Shown here piece after piece: positions 47,054-55,825 of a stretch of 64,000 bases of DNA. The notes under the pieces were generated by a model. It did not search any database and was not told the origin of the DNA. It was given only the letters and a program-made list of their open reading frames with translations. How positions within the stretch are numbered: position 1 is the first letter of the stretch; every line of letters starts with the position of its first letter. The position numbers and the translations under genes were made by a program. The stretch comes from Bradyrhizobium lablabi (GTDB taxonomy: Bacteria > Pseudomonadota > Alphaproteobacteria > Rhizobiales > Xanthobacteraceae): contig NZ_LT670844.1 in NCBI RefSeq assembly GCF_900141755.1, positions 2,294,001 through 2,358,000 on the forward strand, given 5' to 3'.

Positions 47054-48556
47054 TCAGAACTGGAAGTACAGAAATTCGAGCCGTTGCCACATGCCGAACA
47101 GCGAGATCGCGAATGCGAATGCTGACACCAGCGCCCATGCCGCGTTCGGCCGCCATCGCAGCCAAATAGCCTTTTCCGGCGCGCGGCGGTATTCGCGATA
47201 ACCGAACAGTTGCGGGACGTTCGGCAGGCAAAGCGCGATCAGAAGCGCCAGCGTCACCGCACCACCGCCGATCAGCAACAGCCGCTCCTCGCCGACCAGG
47301 ACCGGCAAATCCATCAGCCGCAGGATGCCGGAGGAGGCGTAAGCGGAACTGCCGGCCTTAACTCCCACGAGGCCGCCCAGCATCTGCCATGCCCCCGCCA
47401 TGGTCCGCGCGCGGAAGAACACCCAGGCGAAGATCACGGCAACGAACGTGATGAACCACGACAGTCCTTTTGCAACGAACCCCGTCGCAGCGGCGGGCTT
47501 ATCGCCGCCACGCCAGGCGCGCCAAAGATGATTGATACTGAGATAGACCCCATGCAGCCCGCCCCAGACCAGAAAATTCCACCCCGCCCCGTGCCAGAGC
47601 CCACCGAGCAGCATCGTCACCATAAGATTGATGTAGCGGCGCTGCTCGCCGAGCCGGTTGCCGCCGATCGGAATGTAGAGATAGTCGCGCAGGAACCGCG
47701 ACAGCGTGATGTGCCAGCGCCGCCAGAATTCGATGATCGAACTCGCCCGATAAGGCGAGCGAAAATTCACCGGCAGGCGGATGCCGAACAACAGCGCAAG
47801 TCCGACCGCCATGTCGGAATAGCCGGAGAAGTCGAAATAGATCTGCAAGGTGTAGGCTGATGTCGCAAGCCACGCCCATGATGTGGTGACGCTGCCGCCG
47901 GCATCGAGATGCGCGAATACCGGCGAGACGAACTGCGCGAGGTTGTCGGCGATCACGACTTTCTTGAATAATCCGGCAGCGAAGATCGCAAGGCCCCTCG
48001 CCGCCAGCACCGCGGAACGGGATGTGCGCCCGCGCTTGAACTGCGGGATCATCTCGGCGTGATGCACCAGGGGGCCCGCGATCAGATGCGGGAAGAACGA
48101 CACGAATAACGTGTAGCTGACGATATCGCGCTCGACCTTGGCGCCGCGCATCACATCGACCAGATAGGCGATCTGCTGGAAGGTGAAGAAGGAGATGCCG
48201 AGCGGCAGCACGATGTTGAAGAACGGCAGCGGCGCGCCGGTCATTGTATTGATGCTGTCGAAGATGAAGTTGGTGTATTTGAAGTAACAGAGCAGCGCGA
48301 GATTGAGCGCGACGCCAAGGGTGCCGATGGCGCGGCGGCGCAGCGGGTCTTCCATCCGCAGGCCGAGCGAGAAATTCACCGCGATCGAGGCGAGCAGCAG
48401 CAAGAGATAGACCGGCTGCCACGCGGCGTAGAAGACGAGCGACGCCGCCGCCAGCACCATAATGCCGGCGCGCGGCGAATGGCGGCGCGCGGCGGCAAAG
48501 GCCAGCACGGTGCCGGGCAGGAACTGGAACAAGAAGGTGTAGGAGGAGAATAGCAT
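47054..48556 (-). CDS. MBOAT-family O-acyltransferase (AlgI-like)
   Basis: 500 residues with ten to twelve membrane segments. The family signature lies around residues 310-340: the invariant His is in GGLWHGAGWNFLVWGGLHG, with SIIEFWRRWHITLSRFLRDY (RRWHxxxxxFL) before it. Homologues such as AlgI and PatA move acetyl groups across the membrane for alginate or peptidoglycan O-acetylation. The next gene, 48567-49556, encodes an SGNH-like partner, so the two form an acylation pair of the AlgI/AlgJ kind. The polymer is not identified. Confidence 0.93.
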   Translation of the reverse strand: MLFSSYTFLFQFLPGTVLAFAAARRHSPRAGIMVLAAASLVFYAAWQPVYLLLLLASIAVNFSLGLRMEDPLRRRAIGTLGVALNLALLCYFKYTNFIFDSINTMTGAPLPFFNIVLPLGISFFTFQQIAYLVDVMRGAKVERDIVSYTLFVSFFPHLIAGPLVHHAEMIPQFKRGRTSRSAVLAARGLAIFAAGLFKKVVIADNLAQFVSPVFAHLDAGGSVTTSWAWLATSAYTLQIYFDFSGYSDMAVGLALLFGIRLPVNFRSPYRASSIIEFWRRWHITLSRFLRDYLYIPIGGNRLGEQRRYINLMVTMLLGGLWHGAGWNFLVWGGLHGVYLSINHLWRAWRGGDKPAAATGFVAKGLSWFITFVAVIFAWVFFRARTMAGAWQMLGGLVGVKAGSSAYASSGILRLMDLPVLVGEERLLLIGGGAVTLALLIALCLPNVPQLFGYREYRRAPEKAIWLRWRPNAAWALVSAFAFAISLFGMWQRLEFLYFQF

Positions 48557-48566
48557 CGCGGTGCGG

Positions 48567-49556
48567 CTAACGCTTCAGCCGCGACACGAGATAGCGCGTG
48601 TAGATCGGCACACCGGAGGCGTTGACGTGCATCTCGTCGGCGTAATTGGCCTGCTCCAGCCCGGGAACCGACTGGATATTGAGGACCTCGAAGCCGCAGC
48701 GGCGGCCGGCATCGGTGACCAGCGCGGCATATTGATCGTCCTTGTCGCGCCAACCCGGGTCATGTGCGCGGTCGTAGCGCGGCGCCCAGGGCGGCACCAC
48801 GACCGTGAGCTTCTTGGTCAGCGCCACCATGTCGCAGAGCGCGCCGATCTCGAAGCGCGCCTTGGGACCGGACAGATCCCAATTGCCGTAATGGGCGTGC
48901 GAGCCGATATCGGCGGGCCAGCGGTCGTCGCCCTGCGTATAGTCGATGATCCTCAAGCCGAGCGAGGTGGGCGCCGCGCCGAGATCAGCGACATCTTGAT
49001 CGGCAACGAGCCGCGCGTTGAAGGCTTCGCGGATGAAGCGGATCAGGGTGCCGATCCGCAGCGGCAGGAACGTAACCATCTGCTCGGCGACGCCGAGCCT
49101 TGCGGCGACGTCCTGCGGATAAACCGCGGCGGAGCGGACGCCCTCATTGAACAGGAATGGCGCGACGCTCATGACGACATGCGCCTTCTGGAACGACGCC
49201 GGCGCGCGGCGGATGGCGGCGAGAAGCGCCAATGGCTCGCCGGCGTCATAGGCGATGTTGACGGCAAAGCCCTTCGGCTTGCCGAGCAGTTGTGCGGCCA
49301 AGGCCGGATCGACCTGATAGACGGTACGGCTCTCGCCGGCGAAGATCAGTTCGGGACGCGACGAGAGCAGCGGCAGCTTTACGGCAAGCATGGCCGGCAC
49401 GTCGTCATGGACGCGATCGGCGATCGCCAACAGTCCCGCCAGCGCCAATAGCCACACCACCGCCGTCAGCGCCAGCGCGGCGGCGATCCATCGCGCGGAG
49501 GCCGCCTGCACACGCTTCAGCGATCCGCTGTCGGAAATAGAAAGGCTGCGCATCAT
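48567..49556 (-). CDS. SGNH/AlgJ-like periplasmic protein, acylation partner
   Basis: 329 residues from the ATG at 49556 (a TTG four codons upstream is possible). One N-terminal membrane anchor (AAALALTAVVWLLALAGLLA), then a periplasmic domain. The motif FAGESRTVYQ corresponds to the GES/GDS serine block of SGNH hydrolases, and DEMHVNASG near the C-terminus to the DxxH block, so the catalytic Ser-Asp-His set seems present. It is ten bases from the MBOAT gene. Proteins of this kind (AlgJ, AlgX, DltD-like) finish the transfer of acyl groups to a polysaccharide. Inferred from motif and neighbour. Confidence 0.75.
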   Translation of the reverse strand: MMRSLSISDSGSLKRVQAASARWIAAALALTAVVWLLALAGLLAIADRVHDDVPAMLAVKLPLLSSRPELIFAGESRTVYQVDPALAAQLLGKPKGFAVNIAYDAGEPLALLAAIRRAPASFQKAHVVMSVAPFLFNEGVRSAAVYPQDVAARLGVAEQMVTFLPLRIGTLIRFIREAFNARLVADQDVADLGAAPTSLGLRIIDYTQGDDRWPADIGSHAHYGNWDLSGPKARFEIGALCDMVALTKKLTVVVPPWAPRYDRAHDPGWRDKDDQYAALVTDAGRRCGFEVLNIQSVPGLEQANYADEMHVNASGVPIYTRYLVSRLKR

Positions 49557-49596
49557 GGCGCCGTTCAAGCATGAACGGCTGCGCCAGACAATATTG

Positions 49597-51183
49597 CTAA
49601 TGCGCCGGCTCGGTCGCGGCCACGGCCGGCTTCTTCAGCAGCATGACCAACAGGCTGAGGCCGAAATAGAACAGCGTCAGCATGAAAAAGGCGTCGCCAT
49701 ATCCCATCACCACCGCCTGGCGGTGCACGATCTGGGACAATTGCTTCATCGCCATCAGCGCGGAATCGCCCATGCCCTGCAGGCGCTGGGTGAACATCGA
49801 GAGCGTCTCGGTCGCCGTCGCATTGCCCCAGGTGACGCGCTCCTGCAGCCGCGTGATATGCAAATCGGTGCGCTCGTTGAGTACCTGGTTGATGATGGCG
49901 AGCCCGACCGCGCCGCCGAGATTGCGCGTCAGGTTGAACAATCCCGAGGCGTTCTTCACACGGTCCGGCGGCAGCGTCCCGAGCGCGATATTGTTGGTCG
50001 GCACCATCGCGAACATCATGCCGATGCCGCGCAGGATCTGCGGCAGCAACAGCTCGTAGAAATCATAGTCGCGGGTGATCCACGTCATCTGCCAGGAGCC
50101 GAGCCCGAAAATAATCAGGCCGGCGGCGATGATGTAGCGCATGTCGACCTTGAGCATCAGCCGTCCGACCAGCGGCGCGGTCAGGAACATGGTGACGCCG
50201 GAGACGAACATGGTCTCGCCGATCATCAGCGCGCTATAGCCGCGCACCTCGGCGAGATAGCGCGGATACATGTAGGTCAACCCGTAAAGGCCGATGCCGA
50301 CGCCGAACGAGATCAGGCAGCCGATGCCGAAATTGCGGTCGGTGAAGGCGCGGATGTCGACAATGGGCTCCTCCGCCGTCAGGACGCGGTAGAAGAAGGC
50401 GATCGCCGAGACCGCGCAGACCGCGGCGCAGATCGCCACGGAAGTATCCTGCAGCCATTCATATTGCGGGCCTTCCTCGAGCACATATTCGAGCGCGCCC
50501 AAAAACCCCGCCATCGCGATCAGGCCGAACCAGTCGAAGCGATCGAGCAGTTCGAAATTCGGCTGGTCGAAATCGACCAGCGCCAGCACGCCGATGGTGA
50601 TGCCGATGCCGGGGACGACGTTGATGAAGAACAGCCAGTGCCACGACATCAGGTCGGTGATGATGCCGCCGACGGTCGGGCCAATGGTCGGCGCCAGCGT
50701 CGCGACCAGGCCGATGATGGGGCCGACGATGTAGAATTTCGAGCGCGGAAACACCGTATAGGCCGAAGCGAACACCGTCGGGATCATGCCGGCACCCAAA
50801 AATCCCTGGATCGCACGCCACAGGATCATCTGTTCGATCGAGGAGGCGAACCCGCACAGGAAGCTCGCGATGGTGAAGCCGGAGGCGGAGATCGCGAACA
50901 ACAACCGCGTGCCGAACGCGCGCGACAGGAACCCGGACAGTGGGATCGCGATCACTTCGGCGATCAGATACGAGGTCTGGACCCAAGATACTTCGGTGGA
51001 GCTTGCCGACAGGCCGGCCTGGATATCGGTGAGCGAGGCCGAGACGATCTGGATGTCCAGGATCGACATGAACATCCCGAACACCATGATCAGGAACGCG
51101 ATCAGCCGCCGCGCCGGGATACGCTCGGACGACGGCGCCGCGGCGCGCATCATGGCGGGTGAGGCTGTGGTGGCGTCGGCCAT
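49597..51183 (-). CDS. emrB: EmrB/QacA-type MFS drug exporter (DHA2, 14 TM)
   Basis: 528 residues, fourteen membrane segments. Motifs: the N-terminal MFGMFMSILDIQIVSASLTD (D-containing TM1), WVQTSYLIAEVIAIPLSGFL (motif D-type WxxxxYxL), motif A-like SRAFGTRLLF, and motif C GPTVGGIITDLMSWHWLF in segment five. It exports hydrophobic toxic compounds through the channel formed with EmrA and an outer-membrane TolC. Located just downstream of the emrA gene on the same strand (59 bp gap), regulated together by the divergent TetR protein. Confidence 0.93.
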   Translation of the reverse strand: MADATTASPAMMRAAAPSSERIPARRLIAFLIMVFGMFMSILDIQIVSASLTDIQAGLSASSTEVSWVQTSYLIAEVIAIPLSGFLSRAFGTRLLFAISASGFTIASFLCGFASSIEQMILWRAIQGFLGAGMIPTVFASAYTVFPRSKFYIVGPIIGLVATLAPTIGPTVGGIITDLMSWHWLFFINVVPGIGITIGVLALVDFDQPNFELLDRFDWFGLIAMAGFLGALEYVLEEGPQYEWLQDTSVAICAAVCAVSAIAFFYRVLTAEEPIVDIRAFTDRNFGIGCLISFGVGIGLYGLTYMYPRYLAEVRGYSALMIGETMFVSGVTMFLTAPLVGRLMLKVDMRYIIAAGLIIFGLGSWQMTWITRDYDFYELLLPQILRGIGMMFAMVPTNNIALGTLPPDRVKNASGLFNLTRNLGGAVGLAIINQVLNERTDLHITRLQERVTWGNATATETLSMFTQRLQGMGDSALMAMKQLSQIVHRQAVVMGYGDAFFMLTLFYFGLSLLVMLLKKPAVAATEPAH

Positions 51184-51242
51184 AATCTGCTTCGGTTCGA
51201 GACGGGCTCAGGCACCGGGCCTCGTCGCCCGATGCGCAAAAT

Positions 51243-52553
51243 CTATTGCGGATGGATCATGGTCGGTGCGTCGAGGTCGGCGTCACTGTCGGCATCGGCG
51301 GCGCCGTTGTGGGTGTCGACGGTGGCATAGACCGACATGCCCGCGCGCAACAGGTTTTGCCGCGCGACATCCTTCGGCACCTTCACGCGAACCGGCAGCC
51401 GCTGCACGATTTTTGTAAAGTTGCCGGTAGCGTTGTCCGGCGGCAGCAGCGTGAACACGGAGCCTGCCGCGGGCGAGATGCTGTCGACAAAACCTGCGAA
51501 TTTGCGATGGCCGTAGGCGTCGACCGAGATCGTCACCGGCTGGCCCGGACGGATGCGCTTGAGCTGGGTTTCCTTGAAATTGGCGTCGATGAAGACGTCG
51601 TCGAGCGGCACCACATTGCCAAGCCGCTGCCCGACGACGACGAAGTCGCCGACATTGACCAGACGGTTGGAGAAGGTGCCGTCGACCGGCGCGCGCACAT
51701 AGGTGAAGTCGAGGTCGCGCTGGGCCTTGGCGAGCGAGGTCTGCAGTTCCGCAAGCTGCGCGCGGGCCTCGGCCTGCTGGGCCTTTGTCACTTCGACATT
51801 GGTGAGCGCGGCGTCATAGGCGGCCTGCGCCGATTTGAGCGCGGCGACGCCCTGGTCGCGCGTGGCTTCGGACACTTCATAGGTCGCGTGCGAGGCAAAG
51901 CCCTTGGCGGACAGCGCCTGCTGACGGTCGAAATCGAGATCGGCCCGCTTCACGCCGGCTTGCGCCGAGACGACCTGGGCCTTGGACTGCTCGACCGCGC
52001 TTTCCAGCGCAGTGACCTGGCGGCCGATGCGGTCGATGGTGGCCTGCTGGGTCGCGATCTTGGTGCGCGCGGCGTCAACCGCGATGCGATAATCGCCGTC
52101 GTCGATCCGGAACATCACGTCGCCGGTCCGTACCAGCGTGTTGTCGCCGGGCAGGATCGCCGCGATATGGCCCGCCACCCGCGCGCCGAGCACGGTGTTG
52201 TTGGCGCGCACATAGGCATCGTCGGTCGACACATAAAAACGTCCGACCAGGACGTAATATCCGCCGTAGCTTGCCGCGGCGAGCGCGAGCAAGGTCAGGA
52301 TGCCCATCAGGACAAATTTGCGTTTTCCGGATTTCGGCGCGACTGATGCCGCCGTCGCGGCAGGTGCAGCGGCCGGCTTTTCGATTGGTGGCTTGACCGG
52401 CGTCTCCGCTGGACGGCGTGCAACGGTTTCATCGGCAACATGCGAACGAAGCTGATCGGCGAGCGCGGCCGAATTGTCGCGCGCGGCTTCGCTCTCTGCC
52501 TTCTCTGGCTCGGTGCGAAGGATGCGCGCGGCCTGGTCTCTCGCTGCGGCCAT
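51243..52553 (-). CDS. emrA: EmrA-type membrane fusion protein (HlyD family)
   Basis: 436 residues from the ATG at 52553, preceded by GGGGAGG; the frame is open to 52619 without need. N-terminal ~85 residues are cytoplasmic and proline/alanine-rich, one membrane segment KRKFVLMGILTLLALAAASY, then the biotinyl-lipoyl-like half motifs (STDDAYVRANNTVLGARVAG and YVRAPVDGTFSNRLVNVGDF) around a coiled-coil hairpin (about 190-300). It bridges EmrB to the outer membrane channel. Start of an operon with emrB; the operator region at 52633-52653 lies upstream. Confidence 0.93.
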   Translation of the reverse strand: MAAARDQAARILRTEPEKAESEAARDNSAALADQLRSHVADETVARRPAETPVKPPIEKPAAAPAATAASVAPKSGKRKFVLMGILTLLALAAASYGGYYVLVGRFYVSTDDAYVRANNTVLGARVAGHIAAILPGDNTLVRTGDVMFRIDDGDYRIAVDAARTKIATQQATIDRIGRQVTALESAVEQSKAQVVSAQAGVKRADLDFDRQQALSAKGFASHATYEVSEATRDQGVAALKSAQAAYDAALTNVEVTKAQQAEARAQLAELQTSLAKAQRDLDFTYVRAPVDGTFSNRLVNVGDFVVVGQRLGNVVPLDDVFIDANFKETQLKRIRPGQPVTISVDAYGHRKFAGFVDSISPAAGSVFTLLPPDNATGNFTKIVQRLPVRVKVPKDVARQNLLRAGMSVYATVDTHNGAADADSDADLDAPTMIHPQ

Positions 52554-52632
52554 CACGGCCTCCCCACTACAAATGCAGCGACGCACGCACGGGCAAGCAG
52601 TCGCCCGGCGACGTCGCATGTTGAAATTAGCA

Positions 52633-52661
52633 TTGACCGAACGGTTCGGTCAAGATATATT
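52633..52661 (+). promoter_or_regulatory. TetR operator and promoter between emrA and the regulator gene
   Basis: A perfect 21-bp palindrome with half-site TTGACCGAAC around a central G (52633-52653). In the plus direction TTGACC (52633-52638), a 17-bp spacer and TATATT (52656-52661) form a good promoter for the TetR gene, with the palindrome filling the -35 and spacer. In the minus direction TTGACC is again the -35, with TAATTT as the likely -10 for emrAB. A repressor on this site would block both. Confidence 0.85.
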
Positions 52662-52744
52662 CGTACGTACCTACCGACCATATAGAGGGTCATTTCGTTC
52701 CGAGGCGTTTTGAGGGCTCAAATCTTTCCCGAGAACCTAAACCA

Positions 52745-53383
52745 ATGGTTGCAGCCGATCGTACACCTCTCCATCTCGTCGATGAAGACAGCGCCAAGCG
52801 CCGGCAAATCCTGGCCGGCGCCAGCAAGGTCTTCATGGATCTGGGCTTTGACGGCGCCAGCATGGGCGAGATCGCACGCGCCGCCGGCGTCTCCAAGGGA
52901 ACGCTTTACGTCTATTTCGCCGACAAGAACCGGCTGTTCGAGGCCATCGTCGAGCAGGAAATGCTCGACCAGAAGAAGGTTAATTTCAATTTCGACCCCG
53001 AACGCGACGTCGCCACCACGCTGCGCGAATTCGGCCGGGCCTATATCCAGTTGCTGTGCCGGCCGGGCGGCGGATCGGCGATCCGCACCGTGATGTCGAT
53101 CGCCGAGCGGATGCCCGATGTCGGCCGGCGCTATTACGAGCATGTGCTGGAAAACACCATCAACCGCCTGGCCTCCTATCTCGAGGCGCGCGCGAAGCGT
53201 AACGATGTTGCGATTCCCGAGTGCCAATTGGCGGCGTCGCAATTCATGAACATGTGCCAGGCATCGCTGTTTTTGCCGTTCATTTTCCAGGCCGCCCCGC
53301 CCCCTTCCCCCGAGCGCATCGCGCAAGTGGTCGAAAGCGCGACGCGGATGTTTTTGGCGGGGTACGGCAGGAAAGCGGGCTGA
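52745..53383 (+). CDS. TetR/AcrR-family repressor of the emrAB operon
   Basis: 212 residues. HTH in the N-terminal part (about 20-66): RRQILAGASKVFMDLGFDGA followed by SMGEIARAAGVSKGTLYVYF and ADKNRLFEAIVEQEM. The C-terminal part is the TetR_C-type ligand domain with little conservation. ATG at 52745. Divergent from emrAB with a shared palindromic operator, so it is the local repressor and also autoregulated. The inducer is unknown. Confidence 0.92.
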   Translation: MVAADRTPLHLVDEDSAKRRQILAGASKVFMDLGFDGASMGEIARAAGVSKGTLYVYFADKNRLFEAIVEQEMLDQKKVNFNFDPERDVATTLREFGRAYIQLLCRPGGGSAIRTVMSIAERMPDVGRRYYEHVLENTINRLASYLEARAKRNDVAIPECQLAASQFMNMCQASLFLPFIFQAAPPPSPERIAQVVESATRMFLAGYGRKAG

Positions 53384-53414
53384 GCTTTGCTGGGACGTTA
53401 CCTTTGGCCAGGTC

Positions 53415-53515
53415 GTCATACCCCGCGAAAGCGGGGTATCCAGTACGCCGCGGCTTATCCGTTCCATTGCTGGCATCTCTGGAATACTGGATCACCCGCT
53501 TTCGCGGGTGATGAC
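53415..53515. repeat. GTCATACCCCGCGAAAGCGG-type repeat
   Basis: Nearly identical in its arms to 6523-6623 (TATCCAGTACGCCGCGGCTT inside the left half, GGAATACTGGATCACCCGCT in the right). It lies after the TetR gene. Confidence 0.85.
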
Positions 53516-54030
53516 AGCTGAAGTCAACGGCTGGATACAGCTTCACATTCCCGCGACACGAAGTGCCCGAGTTGTGCAAGAACTTTCCGCCCCAAGAGGG
53601 CGTGGGGAATGCCGGGCGCCGATGCACCCGCAGCCGCGCGTGTAGTGTAGTAAACACGCGCGTTAGTCACCACAGGTCCACCGGAACAACCCGGCATTCC
53701 CGCACGCAATGGTTTTAACGGCTTCCTTCGCGCTCTCCCCGGTGACCGGGCTCTTTTGCCACCGTCATCAGTGGAATCGCTTCCACCAACTTGACACCAG
53801 CGTCGGGGTGTCAGGACCACACGACTTCGCCGTCCGCTTAAGCGCTGTTCGTCGATAGCGCTGCTCGCGTCCACCGCATCCCGTTCCGCGTCCGTGACGA
53901 CCGCGAAGCGCCCCTCTGTGGAACGAGACGGTGATGGATATACGAGTGATTTGGGTCAAGCGCGAAGCAGAATATTTTTGCAAGAGGGGCTGGACACAAT
54001 TTACTGATTTGCCCGTCGGGCAAATCAAAA
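53516..54030. other. Non-coding, repeat-like stretch with inverted segments
   Basis: No credible gene in about 500 bp. GTGGGGAATGCCGGG (53608-53622) and CCCGGCATTCCCGC (53690-53703) are inverted relative to each other, and a 21-bp palindrome with half-site GATTTGCCCG lies at 54005-54025 around a central T. From memory, similar text (GCCCGAGTTGTGCAAGAACT ... CTCTCCCCGGTGACCGGGCT) recurs in Bradyrhizobium chromosomes, so I take it as a dispersed repeat, not confirmed. Minus-strand frames here code for arginine-rich, low-complexity products typical of shadows. Between 54031 and 54286 I also see no gene. Confidence 0.45.
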
Positions 54031-54286
54031 CATCATTTGCCGAACGTGATTTCGCAAAACTTCAATGAAACTTCGCTCACCATCAAGCTCGTAGGATGGG
54101 AAAAGTTCTGATCGAAAAAGCCTAGCACGCAAGGCGCGGGTCGCGCTGTGGCGAGGGTCCGGCCGGCGCTGTGGGCGCGCCGGTTTCTCCGGCCGGGTCG
54201 GTGTTGGTGTAGGCCGCGACGGTGGGACTTGTCGAGATGGCCCAGGTTCGCGTCCGCTCCTTTTCCCTTTCGCCCGTTTTGACTTG

Positions 54287-54499
54287 TCAATCGAGTGTCC
54301 GATGACCCAAGTCGGTAAGCACGGGCTCCTCATTTTGCATCTCGACGAGGCCCATCTCGATCAAGGTCCGGAGATCGTCCGGACTGACCGGCATGAGTTT
54401 GGTTCGCTTGCCTTTGATGTCACGCAACGACCACCGGAGACGGATCGCCGTGGTTAGATCTAACCCCGCCAGTGGTGAGTCTGGCTGATCACTTGTCAT
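54287..54499 (-). CDS. Small conserved hypothetical protein (second of a pair)
   Basis: 70 residues, MTSDQPDSPLAGLDLTTAIR followed by LRWSLRDIKGKRTKLMPVSP and DDLRTLIEMGLVEMQNEEPV. It resembles small proteins found across Bradyrhizobium, from memory, with no known function. The ATG lies four bases after the stop of the upstream 53-residue gene (TGAGACGATG), so they are one transcript. No membrane segment. Function not assigned. Confidence 0.65.
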   Translation of the reverse strand: MTSDQPDSPLAGLDLTTAIRLRWSLRDIKGKRTKLMPVSPDDLRTLIEMGLVEMQNEEPVLTDLGHRTLD

Positions 54500-54503
54500 C
54501 GTC

Positions 54504-54665
54504 TCATTTCTTCGCCTTCAGCCCACCGGAGCGAGCCGCAGCGATTGCGTGTGCTGCTTTCAGTCGTTCGCTGGGCAACGACTTCCGCTTGTCTTTCGGT
54601 AACGCTTGCGACTTGAGCGGAGCGCCCAGACCTCTTGGCCGTGCCCGCGCGGGGGATTTGTTCAT
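54504..54665 (-). CDS. Very small basic protein (first of a pair)
   Basis: 53 residues, starting ATG at 54665 behind AGAGGA. The product is MNKSPARARPRGLGAPLKSQ then ALPKDKRKSLPSERLKAAHA and a final IAAARSGGLKAKK, lysine- and arginine-rich throughout (net charge strongly positive). The frame is short, but it has a ribosome site and a four-base gap to the following gene at 54287-54499, which supports it. It may bind nucleic acid; that is only suggested by charge. Confidence 0.55.
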   Translation of the reverse strand: MNKSPARARPRGLGAPLKSQALPKDKRKSLPSERLKAAHAIAAARSGGLKAKK

Positions 54666-54703
54666 CTGGTTCGATCCTCTTTCAAGACCGAAGCTTTAAG
54701 CCG

Positions 54704-54943
54704 CTAGCGCGGCGGCTTTAGATCGCCGGCCAGCCAGCCCAGGGCGTCGGTCTTCATTGGGTCCATAGGGAAGGAAACGGTCTCGAGACGATGACAGGTG
54801 CTGCACTCGAAGGTGCGTTGCTCGAAGCCCCGCTTGCCCGGCGAAATTCGAGCCAATCCCATCCTGTGTTTGCAGGCGGGACACATCGGCCGCTCCGCGG
54901 TGGAAGATGAAACACGCATCGCCCGTTGCCCTAACGTAATCAT
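54704..54943 (-). CDS. Small putative zinc-ribbon protein
   Basis: 79 residues from the ATG at 54943; the frame is open much further upstream, but only this part has the pattern. Four cysteines in two pairs, ERPMCPACKHRMGLARISPG and TFECSTCHRLETVSFP, make a rubredoxin-like zinc ribbon. Similar proteins occur in Bradyrhizobium, from memory, usually hypothetical. No clear ribosome site is seen, so the start is uncertain. An ATG at 54919 is the alternative. Confidence 0.6.
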   Translation of the reverse strand: MITLGQRAMRVSSSTAERPMCPACKHRMGLARISPGKRGFEQRTFECSTCHRLETVSFPMDPMKTDALGWLAGDLKPPR

Positions 54944-55039
54944 AGGTTTGGCGACAGAGTTTGGTCTGTTCGCTGGGCGACTCTGCGACAAGATTTTGTC
55001 ATAACCCTTGGGGCGGCACGCAGGTAACAAGCCACCGCG

Positions 55040-55363
55040 GATGCGTCGAAGACCAAACGTGCAGAACACATTTTCAAGGATGCGGCCGAGGTCGAAGCGC
55101 TGATGACCGCAGAGGGATTTGAGCAGCTCCGCGTCAATACGATTACGCAGCAGATCACGTTCCCGTCGGCCCTCGACTATGTACGATTTCAACTGATTGC
55201 CACGCCGATGGCCAGCCTGCTTGGCGATCGAACCGACAGCGAACGCGAAACCGCCATCAGGGACATAGCGATCGAGGCCGAGGCGCTTCTCGACAAGGAT
55301 ATGTTGCGCGACGGTCGCCTGTCGTTTCCGCAACAGGCTTACGTCGCATCGGCCGTCCGTTGA
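55040..55363 (+). pseudogene. C-terminal remnant of a SAM-dependent methyltransferase
   Basis: The reading frame from about 55040 gives RAEHIFKDAAEVEALMTAEG and then QQITFPSALDYVRFQLIATP, MASLLGDRTDSERETAIRDI and RLSFPQQAYVASAVR. From memory this matches the last ~100 residues of a class I methyltransferase that ends in RLSFPQEAYVATAVR-like. The SAM-binding half is absent and no start codon with a ribosome site exists, so this is a gene remnant. It points to past rearrangement in this region. Confidence 0.6.
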
Positions 55364-55534
55364 AATCAGCCGGCCAGTCCGCCGTAACGCGCGGGGGACG
55401 GGTTACATGGGTTGAGAACCGCCAGAAAAGTATCGAGTGGATACACCAAAGCGTCTTGCGGGTGGTGTATGCGGTAATCTCTGTGATTGTAATACGATGG
55501 CCGCATCTGAAGCAGAATCAATAGCGGGGCGATA

Positions 55535-55825
55535 ATGTTGACTATGCCTGCCAGGACGATCTTGATCAGTGCTCTGCTGTTTTCCGCCGCCTACGCCCAG
55601 CCGGCACCGTCGCCCCCAACGGCATCAGAACTGCCGCCGATATTCGTCCCGGAGCCGGCACTGATTCCGGTCCCCGCCAACGGTTGCGTCTGGGCCGGCC
55701 GATCTTTCAGCGAAGGGTCAGCCTTCTGCATCGCCGACAAAGTTTTGCAGGTTTGCACCCAAGGAAAGTGGGGACGCGAAGGCGCCACCGAAGGCTGCCG
55801 CGGCGCTCTCGCCGATTCAAAATGA
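55535..55825 (+). CDS. Small secreted hypothetical protein
   Basis: 96 residues. A Sec signal peptide is evident: MLTMPARTILISALLFSAAY with AYAQ as the likely cleavage site. Then comes a proline-rich stretch (PAPSPPTASELPP) and a C-terminal part with four cysteines (NGCVWAGRSFSEGSAFCIAD and LQVCTQGKWGREGATEGC), which recalls the DUF1496 pattern, not certain. It is exported to the periplasm. Neighbours give no clue. Confidence 0.6.
   Translation: MLTMPARTILISALLFSAAYAQPAPSPPTASELPPIFVPEPALIPVPANGCVWAGRSFSEGSAFCIADKVLQVCTQGKWGREGATEGCRGALADSK

Noticed and set aside
49390..51162. Plus-strand frame of 590 codons antisense to the EmrB-type exporter
   Set aside because: Low-complexity Asp/Arg/Gln-rich product; the exporter on the other strand has the family motifs.
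54025..54333. Minus-strand frames of 85-102 codons after the small gene pair
   Set aside because: Proline/arginine-rich products without ribosome site or family; overlap of frames typical of non-coding DNA.
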